Of a DNA stretch of 11,751 nucleotides, positions 1-7,258 are shown in pieces. The DNA is from an uncultured Porphyromonadaceae bacterium. Its GTDB lineage: Bacteria > Bacteroidota > Bacteroidia > Bacteroidales > Muribaculaceae. Each line of letters begins with the position of its first letter. The first letter of the stretch is position 1. The stretch is taken from contig CABRGT010000060.1 of assembly GCA_902470475.1 (NCBI GenBank), positions 1-11,751 on the forward strand, written 5' to 3'. Position numbers and translations under genes: made by a program. A model generated the notes under the pieces. The model saw only the letters and a program-made list of their open reading frames with translations, was not told the DNA's origin and did not search any database.

Positions 1-13
1 CAATGATAAATAA

Positions 14-40
14 TTACCCGATTCACATTGAACCGGGTAA
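14..40 (-). terminator. possible operon terminator hairpin
   Basis: An inverted repeat, TTACCCG (14-20) with CGGGTAA (34-40), encloses an inner pair TTCA (22-25) and TGAA (29-32) with a three-base loop and one mismatch. On the minus strand the hairpin is followed by ATTATTTAT, which is T-rich but not a clean T run. It sits about 160 bases past the last stop codon and could end the operon transcript. The rest of 1-200 is AT-rich with no gene I can support. Confidence 0.4.
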
Positions 41-200
41 GGGAAGATATGTCTTCATTTTTGTCTTAAATGAAAGAGCCGTGGATCATCATGCTTTTTA
101 AGTGTTTTTTCGGCATTCTTTCATGGTTTTCGAAAGCTCTATACTCTGCAGCTACGTCTCCTCAGACTGAAGCGAGCGGAGAACCGAGGCTGCCAGTCAA

Positions 201-815
201 TCAAAGAATACCTTTTTTAGCGGCCTGCTCTATAGCAATACTATAGTTTATCGCGGGGGTCTTTATGGTGAGAGTATGCTGGCGAGGCTTTTTTTCTGGA
301 TTGTTTTCAATGCTTACCGTTACGGTATTTGCTTCGGAGTCGGTATTGACAATGACCCATTCGGGGTGTTCTCCGATCTCAAGACCTGTCAGATCCTGTA
401 AGTGAATAATAACAGGAGTGTTATCCTTTGCATTGGGATGTAGTTCGAGTGAGGCGGCCGGAGCTTCTACGGATAATGCGGCATCGGACTCTTCTTCAGA
501 CTGATCGGGTTCATCAACATTTTCCACCGGGGCCTGTCGCGGCGCCTGCGGAGTCAACACAGGCTCGCCGCCCATACGGCGAATTGATTTGGCGCACAGA
601 TCTATCTGGCGGTTGCAATTATCAATGTCGGACTGTTCGGTAAAGCATTCGCGGGCCTGTTCAAACAGCGTGATCGCTTTTTGCTGTGCTTCGACAGTGC
701 GCGTCTTGCGGATTTCAAGTGCCTGACCATAGATCTCGGTACAATTCTGAGCCTTAAGCATGAGTGGCAGAAGCATCATGGCAAGAGCAAGCAGGAATTT
801 CAGAAATTTTTCCAT
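201..815 (-). CDS. exported protein with BACON-like C-terminal domain
   Basis: This 204-residue protein has a signal peptide (MEKFLKF, then a Leu/Met-rich core, cleavage likely after Ala22 in LKAQN). Residues about 24-82 are helical with four Cys (25, 57, 67, 74) and an ALEIRKT...AITLFEQA pattern like a single TPR-type helical hairpin. A Pro/Glu/Asp-rich linker covers about 85-118. Residues about 120-200 look like a beta-sandwich of the BACON type: a Pro-Glu-Trp (Trp153), a strand NTVTVSIENN, a basic residue Arg178 before HTLTIK, and a final strand ending in IEQ (Gln197). BACON domains are common in exported Bacteroidota proteins and often accompany carbohydrate- or mucin-facing proteins. The binding role here is unproven. 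It is the last gene of the operon, 18 bases after its neighbour. The BACON call is moderate and rests on pattern only. Confidence 0.82.
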   Translation of the reverse strand: MEKFLKFLLALAMMLLPLMLKAQNCTEIYGQALEIRKTRTVEAQQKAITLFEQARECFTEQSDIDNCNRQIDLCAKSIRRMGGEPVLTPQAPRQAPVENVDEPDQSEEESDAALSVEAPAASLELHPNAKDNTPVIIHLQDLTGLEIGEHPEWVIVNTDSEANTVTVSIENNPEKKPRQHTLTIKTPAINYSIAIEQAAKKGIL

Positions 816-833
816 TTTATATCTGTTTTTGAA

Positions 834-1307
834 TTATTTACGATTAGAAAGAGTTATGAGAGCCTCCCGGCTATGCCGGAGCCGGTCGAGCAGATCACGT
901 TGTAGGCGTGGCATGTCGGAAAAGAGGCCAATTTTTGCCTGTAGAATCGCCGTGTCAAGTATCAGGGCCTGATATACACTGTGTGTGAGCAAGGTGTCGC
1001 ACACCGCTGTAGCTCCTACTGATATTAACGAATCGCGGCAGATAAGCAACCTGTACGCCATGCAGTGACGAAGATCACCTGTGTCGTCATCGCCGTTCCC
1101 TACTCTCAATAGAGAGTCGATCTGCCTGTCACATATACGTACGGCGACGTTTAGCGAGTCTGTCCGGGCCTCATCCGAAGTCGCTGAGCCCCGACTAAAT
1201 ACGACGTACAGAACAACTGCAACTACAGCCACGATGATAAAAGCAGCAGCTCGCCGAAACGGCCACCGAGACCGAAATGAAGGTGTATGTCTTTGGCCGG
1301 ACTGCAT
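834..1307 (-). CDS. small single-pass membrane protein, unknown function
   Basis: I do not recognise this 157-residue protein (167 if the upstream GTG at 1337 is used). A basic N-terminus (many Arg in residues 5-19) is followed by one strong membrane helix (about 20-38). This predicts a short cytoplasmic end and a periplasmic domain of about 115 residues. That domain is mostly helical with heptad-like leucines and four Cys (in ICDRQ, HCMAY, ICRDS and VCDTL), which could form disulphides. It follows the receptor kinase with one base between stop and start and precedes the BACON-like exported protein by 18 bases. Co-translation with the kinase suggests a partner of its extracytoplasmic domain, which is inference. 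It could instead be a periplasmic anchor for the last gene product. Confidence 0.8.
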   Translation of the reverse strand: MQSGQRHTPSFRSRWPFRRAAAFIIVAVVAVVLYVVFSRGSATSDEARTDSLNVAVRICDRQIDSLLRVGNGDDDTGDLRHCMAYRLLICRDSLISVGATAVCDTLLTHSVYQALILDTAILQAKIGLFSDMPRLQRDLLDRLRHSREALITLSNRK

Positions 1308-1311
1308 GTCA
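1305..1311 (-). promoter_or_regulatory. TGA-C-ATG junction deciding the start of the next gene
   Basis: The kinase TGA (1311-1309) is one base from an in-frame ATG (1307-1305) of the following membrane-protein gene. A GTG at 1337-1335 would lengthen that protein by ten residues and overlap the kinase gene. The ATG beside the stop codon is preferred because such spacing is typical of coupled genes. Confidence 0.65.
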
Positions 1312-4300
1312 GAAGGGATATATCTGCTGGTTCTCACGATTATAGATCACGACGCGACACTTGACTGACGCCGGCACATTGAAATAGTCATGCGGATAGC
1401 TGAGATAGCCGCGAGCGAATTGTGCTACTTCCGCGCGATTGAAATTCTTGCCGGATATGTTCTTGTTTGCTATCGTGATGGTGATAGAGCTGGCCGTCAC
1501 CTGAATACTACGCATGACAATACCATCATCAATCTCACGGGGACATGCTCGGGCCTGCCGCTGCATGTCGGCCATCCACGATGTGTCGCCGGAGCGTGAC
1601 GTCTGACTGCTTCCTGAATCAGCGCCCTGATTCCGGGCAGTGTCGTTGCGTGAAATATCCGATGCCACGTCAGCAGGTGATTCCTGCCATTGCCCCGTAG
1701 ACTTGTTATAATAGCGCATGGCCACGAACGAACCGTTTGCCCGGGTCAGACGGGCCGAGACCGGACTATATCCGTCGCGCGACGCCGTCACCTCGCTGAT
1801 AGCGTAACCATAGAGCCCATCGGACGGACGGTTGGCAGCATCATAAACTTCCTGGCGAACCATCACCTTGTGATCGTTGAACTTCTGCTTGACAGTAAAA
1901 ATGCGTGAGCCTGCGGTGTTGTAAAAATACATGCGCGACTGATTGCCGAGTTCGTCATACTCGTACTCGATACGGCAGAAGCCTACGGCGGGATTCACCG
2001 GGAACGGATTGCCGGCCATGTCGAAATAACTTTCTGAAACAAGATTATTGTGTCTGTCGTATTCGCGGGTAATCTTATGGAACCCGTAGAGAGTCGCCTT
2101 CGGCTTACCGTGGCCGTCAAATGCCGCCATTTCTGTTATATTGCCGCGATTATCATATTTGAGCGTCGTTTCAGCATCGTTTCCGCCATTGGAAATTATA
2201 GGCGCGCCGTCGACTCGGTATCTGATCATATGCACCGGACGGTTACGGTTGTCGTATTCCGTGACGACGCGATGCGTGCCGTCAGGCGTCGCGGTCGGTT
2301 TAGATGAAGCATCCCAGATCGACTGTTCGTGCGTATTGCCTGCGTTGTCATATACCGTGCGTATTTCATGGGCCATCACCGACAAATCCTTATCGCTAAG
2401 CGGTGCGATTATGGGCCGGTCGTTGAGATCGGTGGCTTTGGTCGATATGACGAAGCCGAGATCGTTGTATGTGAAATGGTTCTTGGCCGTATTTGGCATG
2501 AGCTGGCCGGCAGGCGACACTTCCCATACGGTGGCAACACGACCTGTAGCCGGGTCGTAGGTCATATGCCGTGTGCGGATGAGATGATCGCGATCATCGT
2601 AGAACTGAGTCTGATTGACACGCGAGGTTGAAGCGTCATAGGCATATACTATCCGGCTGTAATCACCGTTCATCACGGGCTTGTTGTCGGCATCAAAGAA
2701 AGCCTCCGCCACGTTGCGGCCCTGGGTATCGTAGCTTATGGTGTGGGATGCGAAACCATAGCGGCTGTTGGCAGGCTTTCCATCGACATCGAAATTCTGT
2801 ACTTTCTCAAGCGAGCCGTATGGCGAATATGTAAGTTCGATCTTATGGATACCGTCGGCATTGACCACCGGATTGTTATCGCTGTCGAAGTATGACCTTG
2901 AGCTGATGCGGCCAAGGCGGTCATACTCGTTGACGGCCTTGGAATCATTTCCGTTGCGGCCTATCGGCGTGCCGTCAAGCCCAAGTGTTTCTTCCGAGAG
3001 AAGGTCGCCCTGCTCGTTGAACTCACGTCGGATGGTCGATATTCCAAGCTCGTTGTCGGTCTGTTCGCCGTTCTCATCCAGCAGCGATACCTCGAGGGGC
3101 AGACCCGTCTCATTGTTCTTATATATGACGCCGGAAGTGCGGTCGCCGTTGAACATTCCTGTCACAGGATTATTTTCTTCGTCGACAAGCTGAACCTTCG
3201 CCACATAGCCGTTAGCGTCCGGTTCGTAGATCTCAGCCACATAGCCGTTGCGGCTGAACATAGGTTCGTTGTCGGCATCGACACAGGTTGTGCGTGTGCG
3301 GAAGCCGTCGCCGTCGTATTCGTAAGCATAACCGAACACTCCGGATTTGGCGCTCGCTACCGGCTGCTCGTGTCCGTTAAAATACATCTCGCCTGTCATG
3401 TTGCCTACCTTGTCGTAGTCGAAGCGGGCTATATGTATATTATTGCCTTCGTGCGACGGATTCCCGTCGGCGGCGAAGAACGCGGCCTCTGTGCGGTTGC
3501 CGTCATCATCGTATCTGTAACGGCGTATCGAAGTGCCGTTGCGGTCGCCTACGGCATTGCCGTCGCGGTCGATCGCGGTGACTTCCGTGACGCGTCCCTG
3601 TTCGTCATATTTATACCGCTGTCCGAAAGCTCCGTTGGCATCAGGTGTCGGCTCCTTGAGCAGCGACAGGAAAGTCCGTTGTTCAAGACGCCCGTGTTCG
3701 TCATATTCGAGCTGCATGTGTGCTATGCTGGAAGCCGTGGCATTATATCCGTTTTCTATGTCGGGCTGCCGCACTGTGCCTTCGTAGAATTTAGGTGAAT
3801 TCTTCTCATCATCATACTGTATTGACACGGTGTTGCCCTTGTCATCATATGAGAATTTGTACATCACCTTGCCGTTTGAGTCGCGCGCGATCATATAGTC
3901 GATCTCGCCGTCGCTGCCGTAATGGTATTCCTGATCCGGGAAACGGACACCAAGTTCCTCTGCATCCTGATATTCGACGATATGCCCCTTGCCGTTGACC
4001 AGCGACAGACGCGTGACCTTGCCCCCGCGGGTCTGGATGCGGTAGCTGACATTCCGCGCGCGCTGCTCCGAGCCATAAAGAGAGCCGATACCGATTGGCA
4101 CACCTCTGACTTCGACATAGTCGCGGTAATAGTACGTCTTGGTACGCAACATTCCCCACACGAAAAATCCTGCGGCGACAGCAATGAGAGTAAGCACTAT
4201 ACCGCCCACCTTGAGCGTGCGTGCTCCGGTATTCCTGACCTTCCACGATCCTGTCTCAAGATAAAGGGCGGTGCGGCGGCGCACCTGTTCGGGCGTGGGA

Positions 4301-5043
4301 CGTTTGTCCGGATCCGGATCAAGCATCTGCTCGATAAGCTTCACCAGTCCGGCCGACAGATCAGTACGGTCGATAGGCGGCATCGGCTCTCCCTGAGCCT
4401 GCACCAGTCCTCCGTGATCGCCGAACGGCGCGTTGCCGGTCAGCATCTCGTAGGCAGTAGCCCCCAGGGCCCATATATCACCCTTGCTGTCCGACACACC
4501 GTTGAATCGCTCGGGCGCCATATAGGCACGCGTGCCACCGTAACTCTCCGCATCGCTGTTGCGTCCCGTAGAGATACCGAAGTCGCTCAGCAGATAATTG
4601 AGGTCGTCGTCAAGCATGATGTTATCAGGCTTGATATCCTGATGTATCACATTGTGGCGGTGAAGGTGTTCCAAACCGGCGGCCACATCGTGAAGCAGTT
4701 TCACCACGTCGGATTCGTCACAGCGCCCCACCATCGTGCTTACGGATCCGTTCTCACAATACGGCAGCACGAGATATGGCGTGCCGTTGTTCACCGAGTA
4801 GTTGGTAGGCGTAAGCAGGTTCTGATGGTTGATATTATATACGGTAGTGAACTCTTTCTGAAAATCCTTCGCACCATATGAATCGAACTCGTCCTGAGTG
4901 GCCGAGAAGATCTTGACGGCCACGCGCAGATCGTTTGTAAGTGTGTCCTCGGCAAGCCATACCTGCGCCGACGCGCCCTGCCCGAGCAGATCGATCAGCC
5001 GGTAACGCCCGTCAAATATCGTGTTGGGTTCTAAATATATCAT
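1309..5043 (-). CDS. receptor-like Ser/Thr kinase with extracytoplasmic YD/RHS-like repeats
   Basis: This 1244-residue protein has three parts. A cytoplasmic Hanks-type kinase domain (about 14-262) has GQGASA (21-26; the third Gly of the loop is Ala), VAVK with Lys44, Glu64, HQDIKPDN (134-141), DFG (154-156), MAPE (175-178) and Asp189. Catalytic Asp136, Lys44, Asn141 and Asp154 are present, so activity is likely, but the Arg of HRD is Gln. A single membrane helix (about 280-298) follows. The rest lies outside: about 20 or more degenerate repeats of roughly 32 residues (about 398-1110), each with a Tyr-Asp-x-x-Gly start and a later Asp-Gly-x-Pro-like segment. A Ser/Thr/Asp-rich linker and a beta-rich C-terminal domain (about 1155-1244) end the protein. 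The repeats resemble YD/RHS repeats, but no RHS core signature or recognisable toxin tip is seen, which favours a sensor or adhesion role. The stop is one base from the next start. Confidence 0.93.
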   Translation of the reverse strand: MIYLEPNTIFDGRYRLIDLLGQGASAQVWLAEDTLTNDLRVAVKIFSATQDEFDSYGAKDFQKEFTTVYNINHQNLLTPTNYSVNNGTPYLVLPYCENGSVSTMVGRCDESDVVKLLHDVAAGLEHLHRHNVIHQDIKPDNIMLDDDLNYLLSDFGISTGRNSDAESYGGTRAYMAPERFNGVSDSKGDIWALGATAYEMLTGNAPFGDHGGLVQAQGEPMPPIDRTDLSAGLVKLIEQMLDPDPDKRPTPEQVRRRTALYLETGSWKVRNTGARTLKVGGIVLTLIAVAAGFFVWGMLRTKTYYYRDYVEVRGVPIGIGSLYGSEQRARNVSYRIQTRGGKVTRLSLVNGKGHIVEYQDAEELGVRFPDQEYHYGSDGEIDYMIARDSNGKVMYKFSYDDKGNTVSIQYDDEKNSPKFYEGTVRQPDIENGYNATASSIAHMQLEYDEHGRLEQRTFLSLLKEPTPDANGAFGQRYKYDEQGRVTEVTAIDRDGNAVGDRNGTSIRRYRYDDDGNRTEAAFFAADGNPSHEGNNIHIARFDYDKVGNMTGEMYFNGHEQPVASAKSGVFGYAYEYDGDGFRTRTTCVDADNEPMFSRNGYVAEIYEPDANGYVAKVQLVDEENNPVTGMFNGDRTSGVIYKNNETGLPLEVSLLDENGEQTDNELGISTIRREFNEQGDLLSEETLGLDGTPIGRNGNDSKAVNEYDRLGRISSRSYFDSDNNPVVNADGIHKIELTYSPYGSLEKVQNFDVDGKPANSRYGFASHTISYDTQGRNVAEAFFDADNKPVMNGDYSRIVYAYDASTSRVNQTQFYDDRDHLIRTRHMTYDPATGRVATVWEVSPAGQLMPNTAKNHFTYNDLGFVISTKATDLNDRPIIAPLSDKDLSVMAHEIRTVYDNAGNTHEQSIWDASSKPTATPDGTHRVVTEYDNRNRPVHMIRYRVDGAPIISNGGNDAETTLKYDNRGNITEMAAFDGHGKPKATLYGFHKITREYDRHNNLVSESYFDMAGNPFPVNPAVGFCRIEYEYDELGNQSRMYFYNTAGSRIFTVKQKFNDHKVMVRQEVYDAANRPSDGLYGYAISEVTASRDGYSPVSARLTRANGSFVAMRYYNKSTGQWQESPADVASDISRNDTARNQGADSGSSQTSRSGDTSWMADMQRQARACPREIDDGIVMRSIQVTASSITITIANKNISGKNFNRAEVAQFARGYLSYPHDYFNVPASVKCRVVIYNRENQQIYPF
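1714..3852 (-). repeat. YD/RHS-like protein repeats, about 32 residues each
   Basis: This is the coding stretch for residues about 398-1110 of the receptor kinase. Repeat starts read EYDEHGRL, KYDEQGRV, RYDDDGNR, EYDRLGRI, KYDNRGNI and YDELGNQ, spaced about 30-35 residues apart. Each is followed about 10-12 residues later by an acidic-Gly-x-Pro segment such as DVDGKP, DADNKP or DGHGKP and then often a Gly-Phe/Tyr. I count 20-22 units by eye, some degenerate. The DNA of the units is well diverged, so these are old duplications rather than recent tandem copies. The period is longer than the about 20 residues usual for RHS repeats. Confidence 0.85.
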
Positions 5044-5093
5044 AATCGTAGGAGGGTTTGCGACGCATAGTTACAGCCGGATACAGACCGGAG

Positions 5094-5756
5094 TTACATC
5101 AGATTTTTAACAACGTCATCGAAAACAGTAAATGCGAGTATTGACATGACGGCCAAAAAGGCTACGAAACAAAGAATTACTGTCATCCACGGGAAGCGGC
5201 GACCGCCTGTGCCGTTACTTCTGTGCACCGACTGTTTCTTCTCCTTTTTGTTCCTCTTGGATTTCTGCCCGTCGCGGTCATCATTAACTCCCGAACGGAA
5301 ATCGCCATAATTGTCAGCTTGAGAACCGGAGAAATGCGACATGAAGGCCTCCTGATTGCCGAAGCGCTCTGTGCCCGTGGTATCCGTGACATCCTGTTCG
5401 GCAGGAGCATTCCCGGCCACAGCCTCAGCCTGAGGTCCCATAGGATCGAAAGAACCGCGTCTGCGGGTACGCTTTGATTCGGCACGCTTCAGATCAGGCA
5501 TCGCAGCCATGACACGCTCCCACTCGAGCGGGAACTTGTCGGCCAGACGGATTTCGTCACCTACGGCTACAGCGACTGACTGATTGCGGATTTCACGGCC
5601 ATTGATATTCGTGCCGTTCGAGCTGTGATCGGTAAACGTCAGACGTCCGTCATCGTCGATACTCAGATCGGCGTGACGGTTGCTGACAGTTTCGAACTCC
5701 TGCCCGACAACGATCGTGTTGTCGGGCGCACGGCCTATGGTGATGGTTGAAGCCAT
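5094..5756 (-). CDS. FHA-domain protein with C-terminal membrane anchor
   Basis: This 220-residue protein has an FHA domain at its extreme N-terminus (about 3-85). It has Gly8-Arg9, Ser25 and His28 in VSNRH, and Asn47-Gly48 in SSNGT, so the phosphothreonine-binding site is intact. Residues about 90-185 are a polar linker with two basic clusters (KRTRRR near 95-100 and KSKRNKKEKK near 165-174). A hydrophobic helix (about 190-211) and a short end (FDDVVKNLM) follow. There is no signal peptide, so this looks like a tail-anchored protein with the FHA domain in the cytoplasm. It would put a phosphothreonine reader at the inner membrane, next to the membrane phosphatase to which it is translationally coupled, and upstream of the large receptor kinase. 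A role as adaptor or scaffold is inference. The start is fixed by the FHA domain beginning within the first ten residues. Confidence 0.92.
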   Translation of the reverse strand: MASTITIGRAPDNTIVVGQEFETVSNRHADLSIDDDGRLTFTDHSSNGTNINGREIRNQSVAVAVGDEIRLADKFPLEWERVMAAMPDLKRAESKRTRRRGSFDPMGPQAEAVAGNAPAEQDVTDTTGTERFGNQEAFMSHFSGSQADNYGDFRSGVNDDRDGQKSKRNKKEKKQSVHRSNGTGGRRFPWMTVILCFVAFLAVMSILAFTVFDDVVKNLM

Positions 5757-5758
5757 TA
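5754..5758 (-). promoter_or_regulatory. overlapping stop and start (translational coupling)
   Basis: On the minus strand the sequence reads TAATG. The phosphatase TAA (5758-5756) and the ATG of the tail-anchored FHA gene (5756-5754) share one A. Such overlaps usually let terminating ribosomes restart, which tends to fix the ratio of the two products. No separate ribosome binding site is evident. Confidence 0.8.
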
Positions 5759-7204
5759 GTCATCTGCTGGAACAAGTTCATCATCCTCTTCAGGCGTAGT
5801 CGGTACACTACCCGTATTGGCTGGCTCTGTATCATCTCCAGTTGCAACAGCCTTTTGATCTTTACCTGCTACAGATGTTGCTGCAGTTGTTTTAACCTTA
5901 GGAGCGGATTGGTTCTCTCCAGCAGCAGTCGATATATGAGCAGCATCACTTTCATCCATGTTTTTTTCACTGGAATCTTCGGCATCGTATTCATTATCAG
6001 TTTCGCCGTCATCTGATTCGTCATCAGCCTCGTCGTCGAGCTGCTCGGTCTGATCCTTTTTCTCTGCGGGCGCCTTATCCTGGAAATAGAAGAAATATGC
6101 AGCCACAGCTCCGGCAATCAACAGTATGGCTATAATCAGCACCCAGAGTCCGGCGTGCGACTTCTTCGCAGTCTCTTTCCCGGCTGTCTTTACGGCATCG
6201 CCTTTATCCTTGGAAGAAGGAGACGGAGCCGTGTCAGCGACTGCCGTTTCCGGGGCGGGAGCGGCCGTTGCCGCCGGACGCGGCGGAATAGTCTTCAGAG
6301 GCGACGTCTTGACCTGTGTCGCAGGTTCGCTGTGGGGCTTGGGTAGAACCTTTTTGGGCATACGGTCGGTAGTCGACTGCGCGCCACCCGAGTCGATGGC
6401 GGCCACTGCTACCGTGACGTTGTCATTGCCTCCGGCAGCTAAAGCCGCATCGATAAGCTTGTCGGTCAGCGTATTCATATCATCAGACGACTGTTCGATG
6501 ATCGACTGCATCTCGGGATCACGCAACAGACCGCTAAGGCCGTCTGAACAAAGCATGATGATATCACCGTCGCAAAGAGGCTGCGGAACCAGCAGACAGT
6601 CCGGCTCAGCCTTCTGCTTTGCGTCGCACAGACAGCGGGTGATGACGTTGCTGTTCGGGTAGTCAAAAGCATCTTCTTCGGATATTTCTCCCGCATCGAC
6701 GAGCGTCTGCACATACGAGTGATCTTTGGATACCTGGAACAGCCCTGTGGTCTTATTGTAGATATAAGCGCGCGAATCACCGCACCAGCATACATAACAC
6801 TGGCCGTCGAGCAACCAGGCCATCACGACGGTAGTACCCATGCCGCGTGTTTCTGCGGTAGATTTTTGCTTGATTCGCCGGTCGGCCTCGACCACTACCT
6901 CCTTCATGAATTTCTCGACCGTAAACCGGTTCTTGAGTATCTCCGGTGTGAGTTTTTCCGGAGTGAAATATTCGCGGACTGTATCGATGGCTATAGCCGA
7001 AGCCACCTCGCCGGCATTCATGCCGCCCATGCCGTCGGCCACCACCAGAAGGGCGCCGTTCGGGCCGAGATCATATGTCTGGTTGTTGACCCAGGTCATT
7101 GTCGGCTGCGTCAGGTCGGCGGCAGCCTGGAAGTTATCTTCATTGTTGGTACGAACGCAGCCGACGTCGGTCTTGGCGGCGATGCGGAATTTTATATCTG
7201 ACAT
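5756..7204 (-). CDS. PP2C-family Ser/Thr phosphatase with membrane anchor and acidic tail
   Basis: This 482-residue protein starts with a PP2C (PPM) metal-dependent protein phosphatase domain (about 4-272). It has the expected motifs: NNEDN (20-24), VADGMGG (55-61), GMGTT (121-125), CGDSRAY (141-147), KDHS (160-163), CSDGLSGLL (219-227) and GNDNVTV (259-265). The metal-binding aspartates are all there (Asp23, Asp57, Asp221, Asp261), so it should be active on phosphothreonine or phosphoserine. A Pro/Ala/Thr/Lys-rich linker (273-350) leads to one membrane helix (about 352-374). After it come about 107 residues that are strongly acidic and low in complexity (Asp/Glu/Ser, then Thr/Ala), predicted to lie in the periplasm. 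The catalytic domain would face the cytoplasm, where it would reverse the two kinases of the operon. Its TAA shares one base with the ATG of the next gene. The tail is noticeably more AT-rich than the catalytic part. Confidence 0.95.
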   Translation of the reverse strand: MSDIKFRIAAKTDVGCVRTNNEDNFQAAADLTQPTMTWVNNQTYDLGPNGALLVVADGMGGMNAGEVASAIAIDTVREYFTPEKLTPEILKNRFTVEKFMKEVVVEADRRIKQKSTAETRGMGTTVVMAWLLDGQCYVCWCGDSRAYIYNKTTGLFQVSKDHSYVQTLVDAGEISEEDAFDYPNSNVITRCLCDAKQKAEPDCLLVPQPLCDGDIIMLCSDGLSGLLRDPEMQSIIEQSSDDMNTLTDKLIDAALAAGGNDNVTVAVAAIDSGGAQSTTDRMPKKVLPKPHSEPATQVKTSPLKTIPPRPAATAAPAPETAVADTAPSPSSKDKGDAVKTAGKETAKKSHAGLWVLIIAILLIAGAVAAYFFYFQDKAPAEKKDQTEQLDDEADDESDDGETDNEYDAEDSSEKNMDESDAAHISTAAGENQSAPKVKTTAATSVAGKDQKAVATGDDTEPANTGSVPTTPEEDDELVPADD

Positions 7205-7258
7205 GATGTGAATGTGATAATCCGGGTAATTGATTTTTGCGACTGTCAGCGACAGGTC

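Noticed and set aside
43..62. GAAGA/TCTTC hairpin followed by a T run on the plus strand
   Set aside because: The stem is only five mostly AT pairs and no plus-strand gene is seen before it in the window.
3922..4881. Plus-strand open frame of 319 codons opposite the receptor kinase domain
   Set aside because: It lies wholly antisense to a gene with clear kinase motifs. Its translation is rich in His, Arg and Val with no recognisable domain, as expected of a GC-rich shadow frame.
1309..5043. Reading the YD-repeat protein as an RHS polymorphic toxin
   Set aside because: The kinase domain and membrane helix at the N-terminus, the absence of an RHS core signature, and the lack of a downstream small immunity-like gene argue against a toxin.
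5050..5058. AGGAGGG near the start of the receptor kinase gene
   Set aside because: It is on the plus strand, opposite to the gene, so it cannot be its Shine-Dalgarno site.
7243..7255. Small hairpin CTGTC-AGC-GACAG between the exported-protein and phosphatase genes
   Set aside because: The stem is only five pairs and no T run follows on the minus strand, so it is not supported as a terminator or attenuator.
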